NCBI GenBank assembly: GCA_947626405.1
Contig: CANQSE010000136.1
Coordinates: 1-6,001 of the forward strand
Direction: 5' to 3'
DNA from: an uncultured Acetatifactor sp.
GTDB lineage: Bacteria > Bacillota > Clostridia > Lachnospirales > Lachnospiraceae
DNA length: 6,001 bases
Numbering within the stretch: the stretch's first letter is position 1; every line of letters starts with the position of its first letter. The position numbers were made by a program, and so were the translations under genes. The notes under the pieces were generated by a model. That model was not told where the DNA came from and searched no databases. It was given only the letters and a program-made list of their open reading frames with translations. Positions 1 through 4,361 of this stretch are shown here, in pieces.

Positions 1-415
1 TATCATCCACAGGACATCGATGGGATGTTATGAGAGGACGCTGGCGTGGCTGATCGAAAAATACGAGGGGAAATTCCCGACATGGCTCTGTCCGGAGCAG
101 GTGCGCGTGCTGCCCATATCCGAAAAATTCAGCGATTACGCGGCGAAGGTCGAAAATACGCTGAAGGAAAACGGCATACTGGCGACGACCGACAACCGCT
201 CGGAAAAGATTGGCTTTAAGATTCGCGAGGCCCGTCTTGCAAAGCTTCCGTACATGCTGGTGGTCGGACAGAAGGAGGAGGACGAAAACACCGTATCCGT
301 CCGCAGCCGTTTCGCGGGAGACGAGGGCCAGAAGACTCTCGAACAGTTTATGGACCAGATACTTAAGGAGATCCGCACAAAGGAGATCCGCAGGGAGACC
401 GTTAAAGAGGGATAA
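1..415 (+). CDS. thrS: Threonyl-tRNA synthetase, C-terminal part (5' end outside window)
   Basis: Charges tRNA-Thr with threonine in the cytoplasm (class II aminoacyl-tRNA synthetase). The frame is open from base 2, and 137 residues are visible before the TAA at 413-415. The first visible residues, IIHRTSMGCYERTLAWLIEKY, carry the family's motif 3 region with its arginine in the YER context. They are followed by KFPTWLCPEQVRVLPIS, the usual junction into the anticodon-binding domain. The rest (AKVENTLKENGI, TDNRSEKIGFKIREARLAKLPYMLVVG) matches the HGTP-type anticodon-binding fold. An internal ATG at base 20 is not the start, because the conserved motif begins upstream of it. Family members are usually about 580-650 residues, so roughly the last fifth is present. 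No obvious intrinsic terminator follows; the spacer to the next gene is 149 nt. Confidence 0.95.
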   Translation, partial: IIHRTSMGCYERTLAWLIEKYEGKFPTWLCPEQVRVLPISEKFSDYAAKVENTLKENGILATTDNRSEKIGFKIREARLAKLPYMLVVGQKEEDENTVSVRSRFAGDEGQKTLEQFMDQILKEIRTKEIRRETVKEG

Positions 416-564
416 CCCGCCGCCCGCATAAAAGCTTTAAAACGTCAGTCAGCCAAAAAGTCAGTCAAAAGTCTGTCCTTTCGGAATATCGGTTATGAAA
501 TGTGGAATACTGTTAAGGACGCAATAATCGGTATGCCGCGCATGCGGCGGAAAGAGAGGCAGAT
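416..564 (+). other. Intergenic spacer with small repeats and a GC hairpin
   Basis: This spacer between thrS and the DUF1540 gene holds two copies of GTCAGTCA (445-452 and 460-467). It also has a compact hairpin at 535-548 (GCCGC, loop GCAT, GCGGC) with no T-tract, lying just before the ribosome-binding site of the next gene. A weak extended -10 (TGGAATACT, 503-511) is possible, but I see no matching -35, so no promoter is called. No rho-independent terminator for thrS was recognised. Confidence 0.4.
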
Positions 565-888
565 ATGGCGGATTTAAAATGTGCGGTGGAAAACTGCACC
601 TACAACGATCAGCACCTGTGCTGTAAGGGCGACATCATGGTTGGAGGAAAACGTGCCGAGGACTGTGACGGCACCTGCTGCGAGAGCTTTTTTGCCAGAC
701 GTGAGGGAGCCGATTCCTTCAAGAGCTCCGTGGTGCATGCAAGCCCTACCATAAGCATTGACTGCGAGGCTGAGAAATGTATTTACAATTCCAACTACAA
801 GTGCCATGCCGAGCACGTTGACATTAAGGGCTGCGGCGCATGCGACTGCGGGCAGACGGCGTGCGCAACCTTTACGGAAAAACAGTGA
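565..888 (+). CDS. Small cysteine-rich protein with two DUF1540 modules
   Basis: Function unknown; the family is DUF1540, common in Clostridia. The 107 residues hold 14 cysteines in two similar halves. The first half (about 4-45) has C6, C11, C19, C20, C34, C38 and C39. The second (about 65-105) has C67, C72, C80, C90, C93, C95 and C100. Each half opens with C-x4-C-x-Y-N and ends with a C-x-(S/T)-F-like signature (CCESFF; CATF), so the protein is an internal duplication joined by a linker at about 46-64. The spacing suggests metal binding or disulfide clusters, which is inference. No signal peptide or membrane segment is visible. The start has a good GAGAGG site (554-559) 5 nt upstream. It stands alone between thrS and the infC promoter, with no visible functional link to either. 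Confidence 0.85.
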   Translation: MADLKCAVENCTYNDQHLCCKGDIMVGGKRAEDCDGTCCESFFARREGADSFKSSVVHASPTISIDCEAEKCIYNSNYKCHAEHVDIKGCGACDCGQTACATFTEKQ

Positions 889-889
889 G

Positions 890-917
890 ATGACAGTAAA
901 AAAATGACTGTAAAAAA
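890..917 (+). repeat. Tandem 14-nt repeat, A-tract rich
   Basis: Two adjacent copies, ATGACAGTAAAAAA (890-903) and ATGACTGTAAAAAA (904-917), differ at one base. They begin 1 nt after the DUF1540 stop codon. The A-tracts lie 12-32 nt upstream of the infC -35 box, so they could act as an UP-element-like region. That role is inferred from position and composition only. Confidence 0.6.
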
Positions 918-929
918 CAAAATCGGGTA

Positions 930-958
930 TTGACACCACCGGCAGGCTGTGATAATCT
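930..958 (+). promoter_or_regulatory. Sigma-A-type promoter of the infC operon
   Basis: A perfect -35 TTGACA (930-935), a 17-nt spacer and a -10 TAATCT (953-958) are preceded by TG at an extended -10 position (TGA-TAATCT). A-rich tracts lie upstream. The transcription start is expected near 964-966, giving a leader of about 214 nt before the infC start codon. Confidence 0.8.
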
Positions 959-963
959 ATATG

Positions 964-1160
964 AGCATGCAAAGTGTGCGGAAACAAGCAGAGTGTCCAC
1001 TCTCACCTTACGGCGACGGTGCCTGTAAGCGTTCATGATTGACGAACCGGTGATATGTTCCGGCCGAACGGCTCTATTTTGCCGTGCGGCGCTGTATGGG
1101 GATATGTCTGTCGGACGTAGAGTATGAAGTGGATGGCTGTGCTGTCCACTTTTCTTTATA
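964..1160 (+). ncRNA. Probable L20-type autoregulatory leader of infC-rpmI-rplT
   Basis: The long structured 5' leader lies in the position where Firmicutes carry the ribosomal protein L20 leader, in which excess L20 favours premature termination. Visible structure: hairpin 1007-1029 (CTTAC/GTAAG extended by GGC/GCC); hairpin 1063-1090 (GCCG-AACGGC against GCCGTGCGGC, one mismatch, loop of 8); and the terminator at 1127-1157. TGTCCACT occurs twice, at 994-1001 and 1143-1150. Both copies can pair with AGTGGA at 1128-1133, so the early copy can compete with the terminator stem as an antiterminator. Family assignment rests on position and this architecture; a covariance-model search was not possible. 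An IF3- or other-factor-responsive attenuator is the alternative. Confidence 0.7.
1127..1157 (+). terminator. Intrinsic terminator/attenuator before infC
   Basis: Stem AAGTGGA (1127-1133) pairs with TCCACTT (1145-1151). It continues inward with TGGC/GCTG (two wobbles) around a TGT loop and is followed by TTCTTT. It lies between the promoter and the infC ribosome-binding site, so it must act as a conditional attenuator rather than an operon end. Confidence 0.75.
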
Positions 1161-1162
1161 AC

Positions 1163-1170
1163 AGGGAGGG
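1163..1170 (+). promoter_or_regulatory. Ribosome-binding site that fixes the infC start
   Basis: AGGGAGGG ends 8 nt before an in-frame ATT at 1179. The first in-frame ATG (1191) is 20 nt away, too far for normal initiation. This spacing is the main reason for choosing ATT. Confidence 0.8.
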
Positions 1171-1178
1171 AAACGACC

Positions 1179-1685
1179 ATTAGCGACTTAATGATTAACG
1201 AACAGATTAGAGACAAGGAAATCCGCCTGATCGGAGAAAACGGCGAACAGCTCGGAATTATGTCCCCGAGAGACGCCATGAGGATTGCGGAGGATGCAGG
1301 GCTTGACCTGGTGAAGATCGCACCCACGGCAAAACCGCCGGTGTGCAGGATCGTTGACTACGGCAAGTTCAGGTATGAGCAGATCAGAAAGGAAAAAGAG
1401 GCAAGAAAAAAGCAGAGGATCATCGAGATCAAGGAGCTGCGCCTCTCGCCCAACATCGACACAAACGATCTGAATACAAAGATAAACGCCGCAAGGAAAT
1501 TTTTATCAAAGGGAGATAAGGTGAAGGTAACGCTTCGCTTCAGGGGCAGGGAGATTGCTCATATGAACAACAGCAAGCACATACTTGACGATTTTGCCAA
1601 CAGTCTGTCGGATATCTCCGTGATAGAGAAACCGCCCAAGGTGGAAGGCAGAAGCATGACCATGTTTTTAACTGAGAAGCGGTGA
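1179..1685 (+). CDS. infC: Translation initiation factor IF-3, AUU start
   Basis: Binds the 30S subunit, prevents premature 50S joining and checks start-codon/initiator-tRNA pairing. With the ATT start it has 168 residues, a usual length. The N-domain runs from LMINEQIRDKEIRLIGENGE through KIAPTAKPP, with the family signature RIVDYGKFRYEQIRK at 57-71. A charged linker (EKEARKKQRIIEIKE) leads to the C-domain, which starts near KELRLSPNIDTND and ends VEGRSMTMFLTEKR. The start is ATT at 1179, giving (M)SDLMINEQIR; it has the right spacing from AGGGAGGG and is 4 codons before the first ATG. An AUU start is the known infC arrangement in many bacteria and permits autoregulation, because IF3 rejects non-canonical start codons. 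It is the first gene of infC-rpmI-rplT, behind an attenuator leader. Confidence 0.95.
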   Translation: MSDLMINEQIRDKEIRLIGENGEQLGIMSPRDAMRIAEDAGLDLVKIAPTAKPPVCRIVDYGKFRYEQIRKEKEARKKQRIIEIKELRLSPNIDTNDLNTKINAARKFLSKGDKVKVTLRFRGREIAHMNNSKHILDDFANSLSDISVIEKPPKVEGRSMTMFLTEKR

Positions 1686-1728
1686 CGCTTTCGTTAAAAT
1701 AGACTAAACAAATTAGGAGGAAACAGTT

Positions 1729-1926
1729 ATGCCCAAGATGAAGACAAGCAGATCGGCTGCAAAGCGTTTTAAGGTAACAGGCACAGGTAAACTTAAGAGG
1801 AACAAGGCTTACAAGCGCCACATCCTCACCAAAAAGACCACAAAGAAAAAGCGCAACCTGAGAAAGTCTGCGATCATGGATCCGACCAATGTAAAGAATA
1901 TGAAGAAGATTCTGCCCTATTTATAA
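1729..1926 (+). CDS. rpmI: 50S ribosomal protein L35
   Basis: Small basic protein of the large ribosomal subunit. The 65 residues match the family's usual length. The N-terminal signature is [20 protein letters not shown], followed by KHxxxxKT-like text ([17 protein letters not shown]) and the typical end near MKKILPYL. Lys and Arg make up about a third of it, as expected for an rRNA-buried protein. A strong AGGAGG (1715-1720) lies 8 nt before the ATG. It sits 43 nt after infC and 23 nt before rplT, the conserved operon order, so it should share the leader-controlled transcript. Confidence 0.98.
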   Translation: MPKMKTSRSAAKRFKVTGTGKLKRNKAYKRHILTKKTTKKKRNLRKSAIMDPTNVKNMKKILPYL

Positions 1927-1949
1927 TCAGGTGAGGAGGAAGACGACAA

Positions 1950-2306
1950 ATGGCAAGAATAAAAGGCGGCATGAATGCCAAGAAAAAACATAACAGAGTT
2001 TTAAAGCTGGCTAAGGGTTACAGAGGAGCCAGGAGCAAACAGTACAGAGTTGCCAAGCAGTCTGTGATGAGAGCGCTCGCAACCTCTTACGAAGGCAGAA
2101 AGCAGAAAAAGCGCCAGTTCAGACGGCTCTGGATCGCGCGTATCAACGCTGCAGCAAGGATGAACGGCCTTTCCTACAGCAAGTTTATGTACGGTCTGAA
2201 GCTTGCGGGAATTGAAATTAACAGAAAGATGCTGGCTGACCTTGCCGTAAACGACGCCGAGGGCTTTAAGAGCCTTGCGGAGCTGGCAAAGGCAAAGGTT
2301 GCGTAA
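1950..2306 (+). CDS. rplT: 50S ribosomal protein L20
   Basis: Early-assembly protein of the large subunit that binds 23S rRNA. In Firmicutes it is also the repressor of its own operon through the leader RNA. The 118 residues match the family. The basic N-terminal extension has [19 protein letters not shown] (22-40), and the L20 signature is [20 protein letters not shown] (53-72, W61 central). The globular end carries [27 protein letters not shown] (1933-1939) precedes the ATG by 10 nt. No terminator is visible directly after the stop codon: the next gene starts 15 nt later, so transcription probably continues into it. Confidence 0.98.
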   Translation: MARIKGGMNAKKKHNRVLKLAKGYRGARSKQYRVAKQSVMRALATSYEGRKQKKRQFRRLWIARINAAARMNGLSYSKFMYGLKLAGIEINRKMLADLAVNDAEGFKSLAELAKAKVA

Positions 2307-2321
2307 GAGACGGTTCAAACG

Positions 2322-3101
2322 ATGCTTCTGTTTTTCGACATTGACGGGACTCTCATAGACGAACGCAGCCATGTGATGCCGCGGAGCGCGTCGGAGGCCG
2401 TCAGGCTTGCCCGCGCAAACGGCCATGTATGCGCCGTAAACACGGGACGTACGGGAAAGCTTGTCGAGCCCGACATGGATAGGCTTAAGGACTTTGACGC
2501 ATTTATCCTGGGGTGCGGGACAATGATAACGTACCGCGGCGAAACCCTCTTTCACAGGACGTTTGACAGGACTGAAGGGGAGGAGATCGCGGAGGCGCTC
2601 AGGCGATACGGCATCGATGCGGTTCTGGAGGGCAGCGGCAACAATTATTACGACATTTCCCATGGGATCGGAACGGAGACATTTAGGAAGTTCATAAGCC
2701 GTTTCGCACAGAAGGGCTATGGAAGCTTTGAAGATGCCATCGGAAATTTCGATAAGTTTTACGCCTATGTGGACGACGTAAACAGAATGAAAGCTTTTGA
2801 GGATGAATTAAGAGAAAAGCTGGATTTTGTGGACAGAAAAAAAGGATTTTTTGAAATTATGCCAAAGGGCTGTTCCAAGGCTTTCGCAATGGAAATCCTG
2901 GCGCAGCGCCTGGGAATTTCGATGGAACAGACCGCCGCTATAGGCGACAGCAGCAACGACATCCCGATGCTTCGCCGGGCGCATATATCCGTGGCAATGG
3001 GAAATTCCACGGAGGATGTCAGAAATGCGGCGGATTATGTCACTACAAATTTAACAGAGGACGGCGTCTGGAACGCTTTAAAGTGGCTGGGGACGATTTA
3101 A
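2322..3101 (+). CDS. Cof-type HAD-superfamily phosphatase
   Basis: Predicted cytosolic Mg2+-dependent phosphohydrolase of the haloacid dehalogenase superfamily, Cof/YidA-like class with a large C2 cap; the substrate is unknown. The 259 residues show motif I FFDIDGTL (nucleophile D6, acid D8), motif II around NTGRTG (about 40-45), the motif III lysine K186 in GCSKAFAMEIL, and motif IV GDSSND (208-213). All catalytic positions are present, so the enzyme should be active. The cap lies between motifs II and III. The start ATG at 2322 gives the standard N-terminus beginning right at the first beta strand, but its ribosome-binding site is poor (AAGAGACGG). The 15-nt gap after rplT suggests co-transcription and perhaps coupled translation. 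A role in ribosome biology is not implied by the sequence. Confidence 0.92.
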   Translation: MLLFFDIDGTLIDERSHVMPRSASEAVRLARANGHVCAVNTGRTGKLVEPDMDRLKDFDAFILGCGTMITYRGETLFHRTFDRTEGEEIAEALRRYGIDAVLEGSGNNYYDISHGIGTETFRKFISRFAQKGYGSFEDAIGNFDKFYAYVDDVNRMKAFEDELREKLDFVDRKKGFFEIMPKGCSKAFAMEILAQRLGISMEQTAAIGDSSNDIPMLRRAHISVAMGNSTEDVRNAADYVTTNLTEDGVWNALKWLGTI

Positions 3102-3103
3102 AT

Positions 3104-3128
3104 CGGAAACGATTCAAATCAGTTTCCG
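3104..3128. terminator. Hairpin between convergent genes, possible weak bidirectional terminator
   Basis: CGGAAAC (3104-3110) pairs with GTTTCCG (3122-3128), extended inward by GAT/ATC around TCAA with one bulged A. It lies 3 nt after the HAD stop and overlaps the stop codon of the convergent regulator gene. There is no good T-tract on either side, so termination is plausible from position but not certain. Confidence 0.4.
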
Positions 3129-3484
3129 GCCACATGTCGTTTAATTGCGTCAAAGCTCTCCCTGCTTATAACATGCTCTATCCTGCATGCGTCCTCTGCG
3201 GCAATATCGGCGGGGACGCCAAGTCTTGTAAGCCACCCTGACAAAAGCTCGTGCCGCTCGTAGATCACCTCTGCGATCTCGCGGCCCGACGGAGTCAGAG
3301 TGATAAATCCCGACGTGTCTACCGATATGTGTTTCTTCTCCCGCAGATTCTTCATTGCAACGCTTACGCTGGATTTTTTAAAGCCCAGCCTGTTGGCTAT
3401 GTCAACCGAGCGGACGACGGGGAGCTCTCTGCTGAGGATCAGTATGGTCTCAAGATAATTTTCTGCAGATTCATTTACATTCAT
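3119..3484 (-). CDS. DtxR/MntR-family metal-dependent transcriptional repressor
   Basis: Predicted metal-sensing repressor (Fe2+ or Mn2+) that binds DNA as a dimer. The 121 residues cover only the two core domains. The winged helix-turn-helix is at about 5-68: VRSVDIANRLGFKKSSVSVAMKNLREK, wing DTSGFITLTPSGREIA. The dimerisation/metal domain is at about 70-118. The SH3-like third domain of full DtxR/IdeR is absent, as in MntR. Candidate metal ligands are E12, H78, C100, E103 and H104 (C100-R-I-EH like DtxR C102/E105/H106). The position equal to MntR Asp8 / DtxR Met10 is Asn9, which matches neither classical type. AGGAG (complement of 3496-3500) precedes the ATG by 11 nt. It is transcribed away from feoA-feoA-feoB and probably controls it and itself. 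Whether it senses iron or manganese cannot be settled from sequence; context favours iron. Confidence 0.88.
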   Translation of the reverse strand: MNVNESAENYLETILILSRELPVVRSVDIANRLGFKKSSVSVAMKNLREKKHISVDTSGFITLTPSGREIAEVIYERHELLSGWLTRLGVPADIAAEDACRIEHVISRESFDAIKRHVAGN

Positions 3485-3507
3485 GTCTGATTCGACTCCT
3501 TTTTTAA

Positions 3508-3536
3508 AGTATAGTACGATTCCGGATGCTGTGCAA
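3508..3536 (-). promoter_or_regulatory. Candidate promoter of the metal regulator gene
   Basis: On the minus strand, TTGCAC (complement of 3531-3536), a 17-nt spacer and TATACT (complement of 3508-3513). The -10 is good and the -35 weak. Transcription would start near 3501, leaving a very short leader that still holds AGGAG. It runs back-to-back with the feo promoter, about 35 nt apart. Confidence 0.45.
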
Positions 3537-3557
3537 GAAAAAAGGGTAAGAAAATTA

Positions 3558-3567
3558 TTTCCGGAAA
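3558..3567. promoter_or_regulatory. Perfect 10-bp palindrome between divergent promoters
   Basis: TTTCCGGAAA lies 4 nt upstream of the feo -35 box and about 22 nt upstream of the regulator's -35. A perfect palindrome between two divergent promoters is a possible protein-binding site, but the sequence does not resemble a DtxR or Fur box, and it could be chance. Confidence 0.3.
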
Positions 3568-3571
3568 GTTA

Positions 3572-3600
3572 TTGACAAATAACTCAAGTTAGAATATACT
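3572..3600 (+). promoter_or_regulatory. Promoter of the feoA-feoA-feoB operon
   Basis: A perfect -35 TTGACA (3572-3577), 17-nt spacer and -10 TATACT (3595-3600). The transcription start is expected at about 3606-3608. This is a strong sigma-A-type promoter, so effective repression when iron is plentiful would be needed; putative operators overlap it. Confidence 0.8.
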
Positions 3601-3603
3601 AAC
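3580..3603. promoter_or_regulatory. Interleaved inverted repeats, candidate DtxR-family operator
   Basis: Two perfect inverted repeats share half-sites: TAACT-CA-AGTTA (3580-3591) and GTTAG-AATATA-CTAAC (3588-3603). They cover the promoter spacer and the -10 box, so a bound repressor would block RNA polymerase. GTTAG/CTAAC are the half-site words at the core of the known DtxR box, although there they are 1 bp apart. Assignment to the divergent regulator is inference from position and half-site words. Confidence 0.55.
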
Positions 3604-3605
3604 AC

Positions 3606-3626
3606 TGAAAATGAAAACCATTATCA
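3606..3626. promoter_or_regulatory. Candidate Fur box at the feo transcription start
   Basis: The core TGAAAACCATTATCA (3612-3626) matches the 7-1-7 Fur consensus TGATAATnATTATCA at 12 of 14 fixed positions. The wider 3606-3626 segment matches the 21-base extended form at 18 positions. It covers about +1 to +20 of the predicted feo transcript, a typical repressing position. If real, feo answers both Fur and the adjacent DtxR-family repressor. No fur gene is in the window. Confidence 0.55.
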
Positions 3627-3848
3627 AGTGATGAAAAACGGAATGAAGAAGACTAATGAAAAGACTGGCGAAAAAAGCTGGTGAAAAGAACGGCGAAAAA
3701 AGCTGGTGAAAAGAGCTGATGAAAAGAACGGCGAAAAAAGCTGATGAAAAGAACTGATGAAAAGACTGACGAAAAAAGCTGATGAAAAGAACTGATGAAA
3801 AGACTGTTGAAAAAAGTAATGGAAAATCATGAGAAACAGCGAGAATGA
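3611..3848 (+). other. Chain of six overlapping micro-ORFs in the feo leader
   Basis: Reading frames are joined end to start: 3611-3631 MKTIIK; 3631-3684 MKNGMKKTNEKTGEKSW; 3681-3719 (GTG start) VKRTAKKAGEKS; 3719-3757 MKRTAKKADEKN; 3757-3795 MKRLTKKADEKN; 3795-3848 MKRLLKKVMENHEKQRE. Joints are TGATG (1-nt overlap), except GTGA (4 nt) at 3681-3684. The chain ends 2 nt before the feoA GGGAGGG site. None has a strong own ribosome-binding site, although each start follows purine-rich GAAAAGA text, so translation would depend on initiation at the first frame plus re-initiation. The three central peptides follow from the 38-nt repeat, so coding function is unproven; this may be a by-product of the repeat. 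Confidence 0.4.
3658..3820 (+). repeat. Purine-rich tandem repeat in the feo leader (12-13 nt units; 38-nt higher-order period)
   Basis: Thirteen units of 12 or 13 nt, each starting GAAAA, follow one another without gaps. Examples are GAAAAAAGCTGAT, GAAAAGAACTGAT and GAAAAGACTGAC. Units 4-12 group into three 38-nt blocks: 3695-3732, 3733-3770 and 3771-3808. Blocks 2 and 3 agree at 36 of 38 bases, blocks 1 and 2 at 33. The tract lies wholly in the predicted 5' leader of feoA, is very low in T and C, and should be largely unstructured as RNA. Being direct repeats, copy number could change by slippage or recombination. It is not a CRISPR array, because there are no spacers. Confidence 0.9.
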
Positions 3849-3863
3849 AAGGGAGGGAAAGAT

Positions 3864-4076
3864 ATGCCGTTGTCAATGGCGCGTGAGGGAGAGAGCAGTG
3901 TTATAAAGAAGGTCGGCGGGCGCGAAGACACCAGACGTTTTCTGGAAAATCTCGGATTTGTTGCGGGGAGCGCGGTCACGGTAGTGTCAAAGACCGCCGG
4001 AAATGTGATCGTGATCATAAAGGAATCGCGCATTGCCATCGGAAAAGACATGGCCGGAAAGATCATGGTCCAGTAA
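3864..4076 (+). CDS. feoA: FeoA family ferrous iron transport accessory protein (first copy)
   Basis: Small cytosolic SH3-like protein thought to interact with FeoB and support Fe2+ uptake. The 70 residues match the family. The N-terminus MPLSMAREGE is the classical FeoA opening. It is followed by RRFLENLGFVAGSAVTVVSK (the helix-turn with LGF-x-x-G) and a C-terminal strand ESRIAIGKDMAGKIMV. There is no signal peptide or membrane segment. The start is ATG 3864, 6 nt after a strong GGGAGGG (3851-3857). It is the first gene after a leader of about 257 nt that carries the 38-nt repeats and overlapping micro-ORFs. It precedes a second feoA by 35 nt and then feoB. Confidence 0.95.
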   Translation: MPLSMAREGESSVIKKVGGREDTRRFLENLGFVAGSAVTVVSKTAGNVIVIIKESRIAIGKDMAGKIMVQ

Positions 4077-4111
4077 TGTAAAAAATTAAATTTGAATGTG
4101 AGGAAACCAAA

Positions 4112-4330
4112 ATGACACTGAGAGAGACTGCGGTCGGAAAGAGCGTGAGGGTGAGAAGGCTCACCGGAGATGGTCCCGTGAAAAGGCGGATCATGGATAT
4201 GGGTATTACAAAAGGAGTTGAGATCTACGTGAGAAAAAAGGCTCCGCTTGGGGATCCCGTCGAGGTGACGGTCAGAGGATATGAGCTGTCGCTTAGAAAA
4301 GCGGATGCGGAGATGATAGAGGTGGAATAA
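4112..4330 (+). CDS. feoA: FeoA family ferrous iron transport accessory protein (second copy)
   Basis: Second SH3-like FeoA protein, 72 residues. It opens MTLRETAVGKSVRVRRLTGDGPVKRRIMDMGITKGVEIYV and carries the family's MGI-x-x-G turn, then KAPLGDPVEVTVRGYELSLRKADAEMIEVE. The GDPVEV..RGYELSLR stretch is the canonical C-terminal FeoA strand. It differs clearly from the first copy (short N-terminus, longer KKAPLGDP loop), so the pair is the common feoA-feoA-feoB arrangement rather than a recent duplication. A GAGGA site (4100-4104) lies 7 nt before the ATG. Gaps of 35 nt before and 31 nt after point to one transcript. What the two copies do differently is not known from sequence; one may bind the FeoB GTPase domain and one may regulate it. 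Confidence 0.95.
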   Translation: MTLRETAVGKSVRVRRLTGDGPVKRRIMDMGITKGVEIYVRKKAPLGDPVEVTVRGYELSLRKADAEMIEVE

Positions 4331-4361
4331 ACCGAATGTTTCAGAAAGGATGAAAAGTAGC

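Noticed and set aside
416..564. Terminator after thrS
   Set aside because: AAAGCTTT and the 535-548 hairpin were considered, but neither has a suitable stem plus T-tract.
574..1327. Two minus-strand frames over the DUF1540 gene and the infC leader
   Set aside because: They lie opposite a cysteine-patterned gene, a structured leader and infC, without a family match or ribosome-binding site.
1191..1685. infC starting at ATG 1191
   Set aside because: The ribosome-binding site is 20 nt away, while an in-frame ATT sits at 8 nt and gives the usual IF3 N-terminus.
2001..2663. Minus-strand 220-codon frame across rplT and the HAD gene
   Set aside because: It overlaps two well-supported genes and has no recognisable domain.
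3658..3820. CRISPR-like array
   Set aside because: The repeat units abut directly with no unique spacers, and there is no cas gene nearby. The feoB 36-nt repeat was rejected for the same reason and because it is in frame.
3589..3876. Minus-strand frames rich in Phe and Ser across the feo leader repeat
   Set aside because: They arise because the purine-rich repeat has no stop codons when read in reverse. The product is low complexity with no ribosome-binding site, and it would overlap the feo promoter.
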